From Verrucomicrobiota bacterium (GTDB taxonomy: Bacteria; Verrucomicrobiota; Verrucomicrobiia; Limisphaerales; J093): 64,000 bases of DNA. The translations under genes and the position numbers were made by a program. Shown in pieces: positions 39,971 to 49,337 of this stretch. Below the pieces are notes generated by a model. That model saw only the letters and a program-made list of their open reading frames with translations, had not been told where the DNA came from and did not search any database. Within the stretch, counting starts at the first letter, position 1. Each line of letters starts with the position of its first letter. The stretch covers positions 107,011 to 171,010 of the forward strand of contig JAOSKK010000004.1 of NCBI GenBank assembly GCA_027493615.1, written 5' to 3'.

Positions 39971-41578
39971 ATGAAGCTTACATCGCAACGAGGAACCCGT
40001 GGGCAGCGCCGTCGGGCCGGAGCGTCCATCCGCTGGTTGAGCTCCGTTACGCTCGCCATAGGACTGGTCGCCCCGGCTTACCCGGAGGTTATTGATGACT
40101 TCAACGACGGGGGAAGGTTCTCCGGGGCCGGCGCCAATGCCCAGGACATGACGTCCACCTGTGAAGTGGTAGACGGCCGGTTGAAAATCTCTCGACTGGG
40201 TGAGGACGGGGGCACCGGGGTGTATTACCCGCGCGGCTACGAGTTGCCGGAGGGACAACCCGTCGAGTTTCGGGTGGATTATGTGAGCGCCGACACCCGG
40301 AACGTCGAGGCGTACCTCGGAGCCGGATTCACCACCCCGGTGCTGCCGGAGCCGGACCGCGGTTACCTCGTCTATTACTCGCCGCGGGCTATCCTTTTGG
40401 TCAAGTACTGGGGTGACACCGGGTGCATGTTCATTGAAGATGATCTTGCTCCTCATGAGGCGCCGGCCACCTTCAGTCTGACTCTGACGCGCCGGGGAGA
40501 CAGCATCGGCCTCCGGTGCAAAGTGGTGCGCCTCGATGACTCCCGGGAGGTGGTTTATGACCGGGAATTCACCGACCATCCGCGGCCCGACCCGACGACC
40601 CGGTTCACCGACAGCATAGCGCCTCTGCTCGGTCCCGTAACCGTTTTCGCCGTCGGGCTGTATGGGGATCCGGGGCGAAGCACGCGCTCCGAAGTGGTCC
40701 TCGACAACCTGGTCTGTTCCGCCGACTCCACGCCGCCGCGGTTGGGCATCCGCGCCGCTGCGGGAGGCCGCGCCACGCTCGAGTGGCAGGCGTCGGCGAT
40801 CCCCCTCGAAGCCGACTCGCCGCTCGGCCCCTGGCGGCCAAGTTCCGAACGGATCCGGCTCCGTGGGTTCAGCGGGACCCTTGAAGTCCCCCTGACGTCA
40901 TCGCAGCGGTTGTATCGGCTGGCATCGGGTTGGCATTTCTACGATTCCTTCGAAAACCAGAATGGACAGTGGGGATTTGGCCCGGCCACCGGAGGGCAAT
41001 CGGTGGCACCGCTCCTCAGCGTGGTCCCAGGCACCGGTTGGGGTCGGATCCATGGCGCCGGGGACCGCAATCGGGACTTCATTGCCCGGAGCAAGATGAG
41101 GCCAGGCGTGCGGTGTCGCGACGCGGTGGCGTCGGTGGACCTGATGCGCTGGGGCGAAGGGATGGAGGATGCGTCATTCGGGATCGTGCTGCGGGCGCAG
41201 CCGGAGAAGGTGTTCTGGTACGGTGCGGCCGAGGGGCTACCGCACAACCGGTATTCAGGGATGTTGACCTTCAGGAAAGCGAGCAGTCCCGGAGAGTCGG
41301 TGCTGGCGATCACCGGGCCGGGCGGCGAGGTGCTTGAGCTGCGCCGGTTCCCGGCGGTGCAGCGGGACACGCAATACCGGTTGCAGTTTGCGGCGGTGGG
41401 CGACCTGTTAACGCTCGAGTTGTTCGCGTTGGATCAGCTCGATTCGCCGGTGATGCGTTGTCAGGCGCGGGACGGTCGCCTCGAGGAGGGGATGGACGCG
41501 CTGTGCGGGACCCAGGCAGCCGGGGACACGTATGACGTACACATTGACCGCTACATCCTGAGCGCAACCACGCGGTGA
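39971..41578 (+). CDS. Large secreted protein with two beta-sandwich-like halves
   Basis: 535 residues, intact, preceded by AAAGGACGAGACC. After a signal peptide (WLSSVTLAIGLVAPAYPEV) the first half reads IDDFNDGG at its start and VVLDNLVCSAD at its end. The second half repeats the theme (FYDSFENQNGQWGFG ... DTYDVHIDRYILSATTR). This resembles concanavalin-like or DUF1080-type carbohydrate-associated sandwiches, duplicated. No catalytic motif is seen. Lower repeat content and lack of frame breaks make it one of the cleaner genes here. Role unknown; extracellular glycan binding is a guess. Confidence 0.75.
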   Translation: MKLTSQRGTRGQRRRAGASIRWLSSVTLAIGLVAPAYPEVIDDFNDGGRFSGAGANAQDMTSTCEVVDGRLKISRLGEDGGTGVYYPRGYELPEGQPVEFRVDYVSADTRNVEAYLGAGFTTPVLPEPDRGYLVYYSPRAILLVKYWGDTGCMFIEDDLAPHEAPATFSLTLTRRGDSIGLRCKVVRLDDSREVVYDREFTDHPRPDPTTRFTDSIAPLLGPVTVFAVGLYGDPGRSTRSEVVLDNLVCSADSTPPRLGIRAAAGGRATLEWQASAIPLEADSPLGPWRPSSERIRLRGFSGTLEVPLTSSQRLYRLASGWHFYDSFENQNGQWGFGPATGGQSVAPLLSVVPGTGWGRIHGAGDRNRDFIARSKMRPGVRCRDAVASVDLMRWGEGMEDASFGIVLRAQPEKVFWYGAAEGLPHNRYSGMLTFRKASSPGESVLAITGPGGEVLELRRFPAVQRDTQYRLQFAAVGDLLTLELFALDQLDSPVMRCQARDGRLEEGMDALCGTQAAGDTYDVHIDRYILSATTR

Positions 41579-41746
41579 GCGGGGGCTAAGGCAGGCCGGT
41601 TATGAGCCCTTGAGAGGCACGTGGAGCTGGCAGCGGGTCGAAGGGCGTCAGGGCTCGGAAAAGGTCCTTTGCACAGGCTGCCCGCGGAGTACAGTTCCGC
41701 TTAATGCAGCACCAAGCAATCCGGGACGATCCTGGGCATTGAGACG

Positions 41747-44700
41747 ATGAGGGCCTGGCAACCACTTCACGGGGTGGAAGGCCGACGCGGGTCGGCGCCG
41801 AGGCGAACCACGCGGGCGCGCTTGGGGCTCGCGTTGGGGCTCGGGCTGAGACTGGTTTGGGCTGGCGGGTGGGCCGCCACGGAGACCACGGAGACCACGC
41901 CAGCGGGGTACGATTCTGGCCTGGCCTTGGCGTACCCGGTGGAGGAGAACGTGGTCACGGTTGACGGGGATCTGTCGGATTGGCCGGCGGGGTTGCCGCG
42001 TTATCCGATCGCCGGACCGTCGGCCGGAGTGGCGGAGGAGGGAGCGGGGTTGGTTCCGCCGAATTCCGGGTGACCTACAGCGAGGCGGAGAATGCCCTTT
42101 ACGTGGCCATCAACCTCCAGGCGGCGGCCCGGGGCGATCCACCGAACTCTCCGACTCTCACGGTGAGCAACTACGCCGCCAGCGTGTGGTTGCGGTTACG
42201 GGCGGCGGAGACGAAGGATGGGGAGGTGTTGGGGTTCCTGTTGCTGCCGGCCCTCGAACGTCGTGCGGTGGGGCGGGCGTTCGGGCCGTGGTACATCCGG
42301 TGGACCTCGCCCGCTCATTTCATTGCCGAGGCGCAAGCGCGTGGCAACGCATGGACAGGCGAATACCGCATTGACGTGGGCAGCCTGACCGAGGGCCGGT
42401 ACCGGTTGCGGCCGGAGGAGGTGCTCGAATTGAATGTGTTCGTTGGATGGGATGGGCCTTCGGTGAGCCAGCACAGAGATCAGGGTTGGGTCACCACCGC
42501 GATGCCGCACCAACCGGACGGGCGGGGATGCGTGTGGCTGATGCGGGCGGGCGCGACCCGCGGGCACCTTGCGGGAGAGGTGATGCTCTGGGACGGTCAG
42601 CCGCCGGGCACGACGAAGAAGGTCCGCATTCAGGCTGTCGAGGTTCCCGCGAGCGAGGTTCAGGTGCGGACCGATCGGGCGGGGAGATTTGCGGCGGAAT
42701 TGTCGACGGGGAAGTACCGGGTGGCGGTCGCCCAGCGCGCCGTCGAACCCGATCCGGGCATAGTGGTGGAAGTGATGCCGTTCCTGCCCGCCACGGTCAG
42801 GCTGACAGCACCCCGGCGACCGGGCGGAGCATGCCGGCGGGGCCCGGGCGGAGCATGCCGGCGGGACGGGGCGTGCAGCGGGGTCCCTGGCTGACGTATG
42901 GCATCCGGGAGGGTCTGCCGAGGGCGACGGTTCACGCCATGCTGCAGGACCGGGAAGGGGCGCTGTGGTTGGGCACGCACAACGGAGTGTTGACGCGGTT
43001 TGACGGGGCTCGCGCTACCGTCTGGACGGCGGCGGACGGACTGCAGGACATCCGGATCACCCACCTGGCCGAGGATGGGGAGGGGAACCTCTGGATTGGC
43101 TATCTCCCTGGGGGCGCCGAGGCATCACGTGCTTCGACCGCGGGCAGCAGCGCTTCATGCACTTCGATTCGCAGGATGGACTGGCCTTGGACACCGTCGA
43201 AACGATGTTGGCCGCTTCGGACGACCAGATCTGGTTGGGCACGCAAGGGGCACCCAGTTGCTGGGATCCCCGACGCCGACAGTTCGTGCACCACGCGCGA
43301 CCGGATGGGTTGAGCGGGGCGATCGTCACGGCCCTGGCCTGCGGACCCGACGGCCGCGTCTGGGCAGGGGTTTGCTCCACGGCAGTGCTCTATGGCTGGT
43401 GTGGGGAGGGCTTTGACCCCGCCACACCTCCCGGGGACAGGACGGTCTATGGCCGCTTGCTCGTGGACCGTCGTGGCGGCGTCTGGGGTTGGGCGGCTCA
43501 TTCGGCAGAGGCGTGGATGCCTGCGGTTCTGGGTCGGTATGATCCGGAGAGCCGGGGGTGGAGGCGTTTCGGGCAGGCCGACGGTTATTGCGGCGAGAAG
43601 GTTGAGGGCATCCTGGAAGATCGCGAAGGGCAGGTCTGGGTGGGGACGGAGCAGGGTTTGCTGCGTTGGGATGGGCAACGATTCGAGGCCCTTCGGGAGG
43701 GCGACAGGGTTGGGAGAGGATGCCATTCTCTCGCTGCTGGAGGATCGGGAGGGCGCCTGTGGGTGGGCACCGAAAACCGCGGTCTCTGTTGCTACGACCC
43801 GAACTGGAGCGTCTATGGGACCCCGGACGGGTTGCCAGCCGACGCGGTCACGGGTCTGGCCGATTAGGGGAGGGCGCCTGGCCGTGGGGACGCGGCGGGG
43901 ACTGGCCCGGCAACGGGTGCCCGGGGAACCTCGGTTTGAACGGCTGTCCGAGAAGCCGAGCACACCCTTGGGCGTGGACCGGGGGGACGCCTCTGGATGG
44001 CCGAAGCGGGGGAACTTCGAGTGCTGGGGAGTGACGGCGTCGAGGTGCTGACGAACGTCACCCGCTGCGCGCGGGACGGTTTTGGCGCCACGACTCCGCA
44101 GGGCATGACGCAGGACCAGGAAGGAACGGTCTGGATCACCTTTGGGGATGGCGGCCTCTTCCGGATGCGACCGGAGGTCCTCAGGGACCCGGACTTGGTC
44201 CCGCGCGATCCGGACGCCCTCAAGGCGAACCCGGGCCCTTGGACCAACCTGGTCTGGTTGCTGGGCTTGCGGGACGGCCTTCCGTTCCCCAACACCACGG
44301 CGCCGAGCGTTGATGTCGCGGGCGACTTGTGGCTGGGGTGCGGCGAGGCCGGAGCCTTTCGCTATGACGGCCAGCGCTTTCACCGTTATGGCCCCGAGCA
44401 AGGGGTGGCGGTTCGCTATGTTCGTTCCAGCGCCAGCGATCGCGCCGGGAATGTCTGGTTTGCCACCACCGAGGGACTGTGGCGCTACGACGGTGAGCGG
44501 TGGCACAGGTTCGGCCGGGAGGACGGACTCCGCACGGAGGAGCTGTGGCGGGTGATGGTGGCGCGCAACGGGCGGATCTGGGTCGGGTCCGTGGGCGCGG
44601 GCGTGGCCGTTTATGATCCGGCGTTGGGGATCTTCCAAACCCTTTCCTGGCAGGACGGCCAAGGTCACGACACCGCCAACGGGCTGGTCGAAGATAGCCG

Positions 44701-46720
44701 GGAGATTTCTGGTTCGCCACCGAGGGGGGATTGCACCGGTATCGGCCGCGGACGAATGCGCCCGGGATTCGGATCACTGGCCTGGTGGTGGATGGCCGGC
44801 CATGCCGTGGCGACCGGGGGTGTTGGCGGGAAGGCCACGGCGGCTGGTCGCCGAGTTCGAGGGGGTCAGCTTGGGAACGCACCCCGAGGACATGGTGTAT
44901 CTGTGTCAGTTGGTGGGTCACGAGTCGGGCGAGCGCCCGGTGTACGCCCGGCCGATCGAGTACGCCAACCTCCCTTACGGGACCTATTGTTTACGGGTTC
45001 GGGCGCTGGATCGGGATCTGAACAGCTCGTCGGTGGCCACGCTTTCGTTCGTGGTTCGTTGGGACCGCGGGCAGGCGGCCCTATGGGGCGGCCCGATCTG
45101 CGCGGTCGCCACCGGGCTCATCAGCTCGGGCCTGGCGATCCGGCATCGGCGGGAACGCAACCGGGCGTTGCTGGAGCGGAACCGTTCGCTCGAGGAAGCC
45201 CGGAGTTCGGCGGAGGCGGCGCGTGAAGCGGCGGATTCGGCGAACCGCGCGAAGAGCGCGTTCCTGGCGAACATGAGCCACGAGATCCGGAACGCCGATG
45301 AACGCCATTCTGGGTTACGCCCAGATTCTGCGGCGGGCGGACGGTGCGATGCCGGCCGAACGGCAGCGGCAGGCGCTGGAGACCATCGAACGGAGCGGCA
45401 CGCATCTGCTCGGGAACGCGGTCAAGTTCACGGAGCGGGGGAGTGTGACGCTGCGCGTGAGGGCGGCAGAAGGCCGGGGGCAGAACGATGCCAAGGCGAG
45501 GGGGTGGAAGGTGGTGCGCTGGTTCTGCCTTCTGCCTTCTGCCTTCTGCATTTCTCCGTCAGCGATACCGGGCCAGGGATTTCGCCGGAGTTACAGACGC
45601 GGTTGTTTCAGCCCTTTCACCAAGGGGAACTGGCGGCGACCAAGGGGGACAGGTTTGGGGTTGGCGATCACGAAGCGGTTGATCGAGTTGATGCGAGGGC
45701 GGCTGGGAGTCGAATCCGGGCCGGGCCGGGGTGCGGAGTTCTGGTTCGAGGTGCCGGTGGGGTTGGTGGCGGGAGATGAGGAGGAAGACTGGCGCGGTGG
45801 CGGGCGAGAGGGGGGCGAGGACGGCATGGGGGTTTGGCGGCCGCGGTTGAAGGCGGGTGTCCTGGTTCGCGCTCTGGTGGTCGACGACGTGGCGGAGAAC
45901 CGCGAGATCCTGTCCGAGATGTTACGGCAAATCGGGATCGTGGTGACGGTGGCGTCGGGTGGTGCCGAGGCCCTCGAAGCCTTGCGACACGAGATGCCGG
46001 ACATTGTGTTTCTGGATATTCGGATGCCGGGGATGGACGGGATGGAGACGCTGCGGCGATTGAAGGGGAACGGGTTGGGGACGCCTGACAGCCGAGCGCC
46101 TGGACGCGGGGAGGAGTGCGGTTCGGTTGCGGGAGGGAGCGAGGTTGCCGCGGAGCAGTGGCTCAGGAGCACGTTCGCCCCATCGACTTCTGGTTCGGCG
46201 GCCACGTCGCCCCAACCGTCTCCTGTGGGTCGGCGGCCGCCCCGCCCCGCCGACGCGACCGCAGGTCCGAAGTTCGTGGCGGTGTCGGCATCGGTGCTGG
46301 GGCACGAGCGGGAGCGTTGTCTGGAGCGGGGATTCAATGCTTTCCTGGGGAAGCCGTTTCTGGTGGAGGAAGTGGCGGCGGTGCTGGAGCGATTGCTGGG
46401 CCTGGAATGGGAAGCGGAGGGGAACTTCGGCCGGCGAGGCACGGGGCGTGCGGCTGCCGGTCGAGGTGCTGGAGCGGCTGAAGTCCAGCGCCCGAGGTTA
46501 CCGGGTGACGGAGTTGAAGCAGCGATTGACGGAACTCGAGGGACTCGGCGCGGGGGCGGCCGTGCTCGCCCGCCGGCTGCGGAGATTAGCCCAGAGGTCC
46601 CAGATGGACGAAGTCGTGGCCTGGCTCGAGGGAATGGAGAGCCGTGGTTCCCAGGAGGGCGAGGGGGAGAAAGAGAGCGACCGGGAGGGAGCGTTCCCAC
46701 CAGGCGGAGGAGAGCCATGA
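41747..46720 (+). CDS. Hybrid sensor kinase: CBM9-like, propeller, kinase, receiver (many frameshifts)
   Basis: A very large locus. A signal region (LGLALGLGLRLVWAGGWA) is followed by a CBM9-like domain (YPVEENVVTVDGDLSDWP). Then come two-component propeller repeats (ATVHAMLQDREGALWLGTHNGVL, NLWIGYL, GQVWVGTEQGLLRWDG, GNVWFATTEGLWRYDG), a Y_Y_Y domain (YANLPYGTYCLRVRALDRD), one membrane helix near 45090-45140 and a coiled coil. The kinase has H-box SHEIR (45279) and NAILGYAQIL, ATPase G1 SDTGPGI and TGLGLAITKRLIELM. A receiver domain (VVDDVAEN, FLDIRMPGMDGM, VAVSASV, GKPF) and a helical tail close it. The segment between GTHLL and GNAVKFTERG is missing (see findings), and two repeat-like inserts are present. 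At least six frame slips. It ends overlapping the ATG of the response regulator. Confidence 0.85.
42821..42868. repeat. 24-base tandem duplication inside the kinase gene
   Basis: The unit CGGGCGGAGCATGCCGGCGG plus four bases occurs twice in tandem. It adds eight codons per copy (Gly-Gly-Ala-Cys-Arg-Arg type) in the linker between the CBM9-like part and the propeller. Confidence 0.8.
45464..45549. repeat. Palindromic insert with TTCTGCC heptamers inside the kinase ATPase domain
   Basis: The left part GGCAGAAGGC...GCAGAAC is complementary to the right part, which is nearly four tandem copies of TTCTGCC (45523-45549). The segment lies between the strand VTLRVRA and the strand LHFSVSDTGPGI of the histidine-kinase ATPase, where the family has only a short turn. 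It adds about 30 residues; the frame also slips within the heptamers. Confidence 0.75.
46078..46262. repeat. Repeat-like insert inside the kinase receiver domain
   Basis: About 185 bases encoding roughly 60 residues rich in Gly, Ser, Pro and Arg, including SPQPSPVGRRPPRPADA, between METLRRLKG (helix 3) and KFVAVSASV (strand 4). Ordinary receivers have a few residues here. The phrase resembles the minus-strand reading of the insert in valS. The frame stays open through it. Confidence 0.65.
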
Positions 46721-48270
46721 AGGCGTCGAAACGTAACCCGGGCGGCCGGATCTTGATCGTGGATGATGTGCCGGCGAATCTGAGCCTGCTGGTGGACATG
46801 CTTGAGGCAGCGGGGCACCGGGTGGTGGCGGCACCCAGCGGGGAGGTGGCCCTCCAGATCGCGTCGGAGGCCTGCCCGGACGTGGTCCTGATGGATGTGA
46901 TGATGCCGGGGATGGACGGGTACGAGACCTGCCGCCGGTTGAAGGAGATCGAGACCTTGCGGGAAGTGCCCGTCCTCTTCATCACGGCGCGGGACGAACC
47001 CCAGGACATTGAGGCGGGTTTTAGGGCGGGTGGGGTGGATTACATCGCCAAGCCGTTTCGGCTGGAAGAGGTCGTATTGCGGGTGGAAACGCATTTGCGC
47101 ATGCGCCAACTGACGCGGGACTTGCGCGACAAGAATGCGGCGTTGGAGGCCGAGATCGAGCGGCGGAACCGGGCGGAGCGCGAACGCGACGCCTCGAATG
47201 CCCGCCTGCGGGTGTTGCGGCAGCAGGATGCCGAGCGCTGGGGGATTTCGGGACTGGTGGGGCAGAGCCGGACGTTCCGGCAACTGCTCGATACGATCGG
47301 CAAGGCGGCCGGGTTCGAGGCCTCGCCGGTGCTGATCCTGGGGGAGAGCGGCACAGGCAAGGAGTTGTTGGCGCGCGCCCTGCACGATGCCAGCGCGCAC
47401 CGCGAAGGGCCGTTTGTGCCGGTGAATTGCTCGGCGATACCGGGAGAGTTGGCGGAGTCGCTGCTGTTCGGTCACGTGAAGGGGGCTTTCACCGGAGCCA
47501 TGGCGGAACGTCCCGGGTATTTCGAGTTGGCGGACGGCGGCACCCTCTTCCTGGACGAGATCAGCGAACTTCCCTCAGCCATCCAGCCCAAGTTCCTGCG
47601 GGCGCTCGAGGAAGGTGGGGTCTGGCCCGTGGGGGCGAGCCATGGCCGGGCGGTCCAGACGTGCATCATCGCCGCGAGCAACGCCAATTTCGCGGAGCGG
47701 ATCGCCCAGGGGCGGTTCCGACCCGATCTCTACTTTCGTTTGGCGCGGTTCATGGTCGAGGTGCCATCGCTGCGCGATCGGCGAGAGGATATCCCGCTGT
47801 TGGCGCATCATTTCGTCCAGGTCTTCGCCCGCGAGATGAACCTGCCGCCGCCGCCGATCTCGAACGCCGCGTTGCAGGCGCTTGTCCGCTACGAGTACCC
47901 CGGGAATGTGCGGGAGTTGAAGAACCTGATCGAGCGTGCCCTGATGGAGAGCGAAGGCGGCGAGTTGCGTCCCGAACACCTCCGCTTCTTCGGAATCGCG
48001 GGGCCACCGTCGAGTCCAGACCGCGTTCCGTCGGGTCCCGTCCTGGCGGTCGGGGCGCCGTCCGCGTCTGAGGCGGCAGCGAGCTCCGGGTCCGAGGAGG
48101 CCCGGGTCCTGGGCTATGTCCGTGCGCATGGCGTGATCACGAACACCCTCGTGCGCGAGGTGCTGGGTGTCGACCGGAACCATGCCAGCTACATGCTGCA
48201 CAAGTTGAGCGGGCAAGGCCTTCTGGTGGGCGAAGGCCAGGGTCGTTGGGTGCGGTATCGGCTGCCGTGA
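46717..48270 (+). CDS. Sigma-54-dependent response regulator (NtrC-like)
   Basis: 517 residues, start ATG 46717 with AGGCGGAGGAG just upstream and ATGA overlap with the kinase stop. The receiver domain has acidic pair DD16-17, phosphoacceptor Asp60 (VVLMDVMMPG) and Lys112 (IAKPF). A coiled coil follows, then the AAA+ domain with GESGTGKE, GAFTGA in KGAFTGAMAE, and GGTLFLDEISELP. The C-terminus is unusual: in place of a Fis helix-turn-helix it ends in a small winged-helix-like segment (VLGYVRAHGVITNTLVREVLGVDRNHASYMLHKLSGQGLLV). It is presumably phosphorylated by the overlapping hybrid kinase. The target promoters are not identified. Confidence 0.92.
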   Translation: MKASKRNPGGRILIVDDVPANLSLLVDMLEAAGHRVVAAPSGEVALQIASEACPDVVLMDVMMPGMDGYETCRRLKEIETLREVPVLFITARDEPQDIEAGFRAGGVDYIAKPFRLEEVVLRVETHLRMRQLTRDLRDKNAALEAEIERRNRAERERDASNARLRVLRQQDAERWGISGLVGQSRTFRQLLDTIGKAAGFEASPVLILGESGTGKELLARALHDASAHREGPFVPVNCSAIPGELAESLLFGHVKGAFTGAMAERPGYFELADGGTLFLDEISELPSAIQPKFLRALEEGGVWPVGASHGRAVQTCIIAASNANFAERIAQGRFRPDLYFRLARFMVEVPSLRDRREDIPLLAHHFVQVFAREMNLPPPPISNAALQALVRYEYPGNVRELKNLIERALMESEGGELRPEHLRFFGIAGPPSSPDRVPSGPVLAVGAPSASEAAASSGSEEARVLGYVRAHGVITNTLVREVLGVDRNHASYMLHKLSGQGLLVGEGQGRWVRYRLP

Positions 48271-48409
48271 GCCGGGCGGGTTCCGGTTCGGGTTGGTGGG
48301 GTGGGGACGGTGCGGTGGGCGGTTGGGGGAGGCGTTAAGTATTAATTTAAGGGCTGACCCCTGGGGAACGGACTTGGCAGGACCCATCCCTTCAAGCTAA
48401 AGAGCGCGC

Positions 48410-49337
48410 GTGGCCGTGGCCCCCGCCAAACCTCTCTCCGCCCGCACGCGTTACTGCGCCGTGCTGGGCCACCCCATCCACCACTCGGCCTCGCCCGCGA
48501 TGCAGAACGCCGGGCTCAGCGCCCTGGGCCTGGATTGGCGGTACCTCGCCTTCGATGTTCCGCCGGCCGAGCTCGGCGTGGCCCTGGCCGGGGCGAAGGC
48601 CATGCGCTTCCTCGGCCTGAACCTCACCGTGCCCCCACAAGCTGCTGGCCTTCGATCTCGTGGATGCGCGGGACGGCAGCGCCGAAACCTGGGGCGCGGT
48701 GAACACGATCCGGTTCGAGGCCCAGGCGGCGGGCGGGACGTGGTGCCCGCTGCGGGAGTTCGACGTGCCGCCCGACGGTCCGATCCGCGCGCACGGCTTC
48801 AACACCGACGCGGAGGCCCTGGCCCAGGCGTTGCGCGAGGACCTGGGCTTGCCCCTCGCCGGGCAATCCGTCTTGCTCCTGGGCGCCGGCGGGGCCGGTC
48901 GCACGGCGGCGCTCAAGCTGGCAAGCGAAGGGGTCGCGCGCCTGTGGTTGCTGAACCGCACCACCGACAAGGCGCGGGGCGTGGCATGCGAAATCCAGCA
49001 ACGGCATCCCGCGGTGGCGGTCCGGCTGGGTTGCCCTGAGGCGGACGTTGACCTGGTGCTGAACGCGACTTCGCTGGGGCTGAAGCCCGAGGACCCGCTG
49101 CCTCTGGCCCCCGGGGCGTTCGATTTGCGCCGCGCGGCGGCGGTGTATGACATGATCTACCGGCCGGCGGAAACCCCGCTGCTGCGCGCGGCCCGCGCCG
49201 CCGGGTGCCGGACCGCCAACGGCCTCGGCATGCTCTTGTACCAGGGGGCGAAGGCGCTCGAGATCTGGTCGGGACAACCCGCGCCGGTCGCGGCGATGCG
49301 GGCGGCGCTGGAAGCCAACGTGTACGGAGCCCGCTGA
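48410..49337 (+). CDS. aroE: Shikimate dehydrogenase (one frameshift)
   Basis: NADP-dependent reduction of 3-dehydroshikimate in aromatic amino acid synthesis. The substrate-binding start YCAVLGHPIHHSASPAMQNAG and NLTVPHK (the catalytic Lys, after removing one C near 48634) are present, then AVNTIRFE, the cofactor loop LLLGAGGAGRTAALKLA, NATSLGL and the closing NGLGMLLYQGAKALEIW. About 309 residues, slightly long because of an insert after NTIRFEA. GTG 48410 is the start; the stop shares a base with the next ATG (TGATG at 49335-49339). Confidence 0.92.

Noticed and set aside
45298..48270. One 990-residue kinase-regulator fusion protein
   Set aside because: The continuous frame depends on a slip near 46440; the corrected kinase ends at TGA 46718-46720, and the regulator has its own ATG at 46717 with a good ribosome-binding site.
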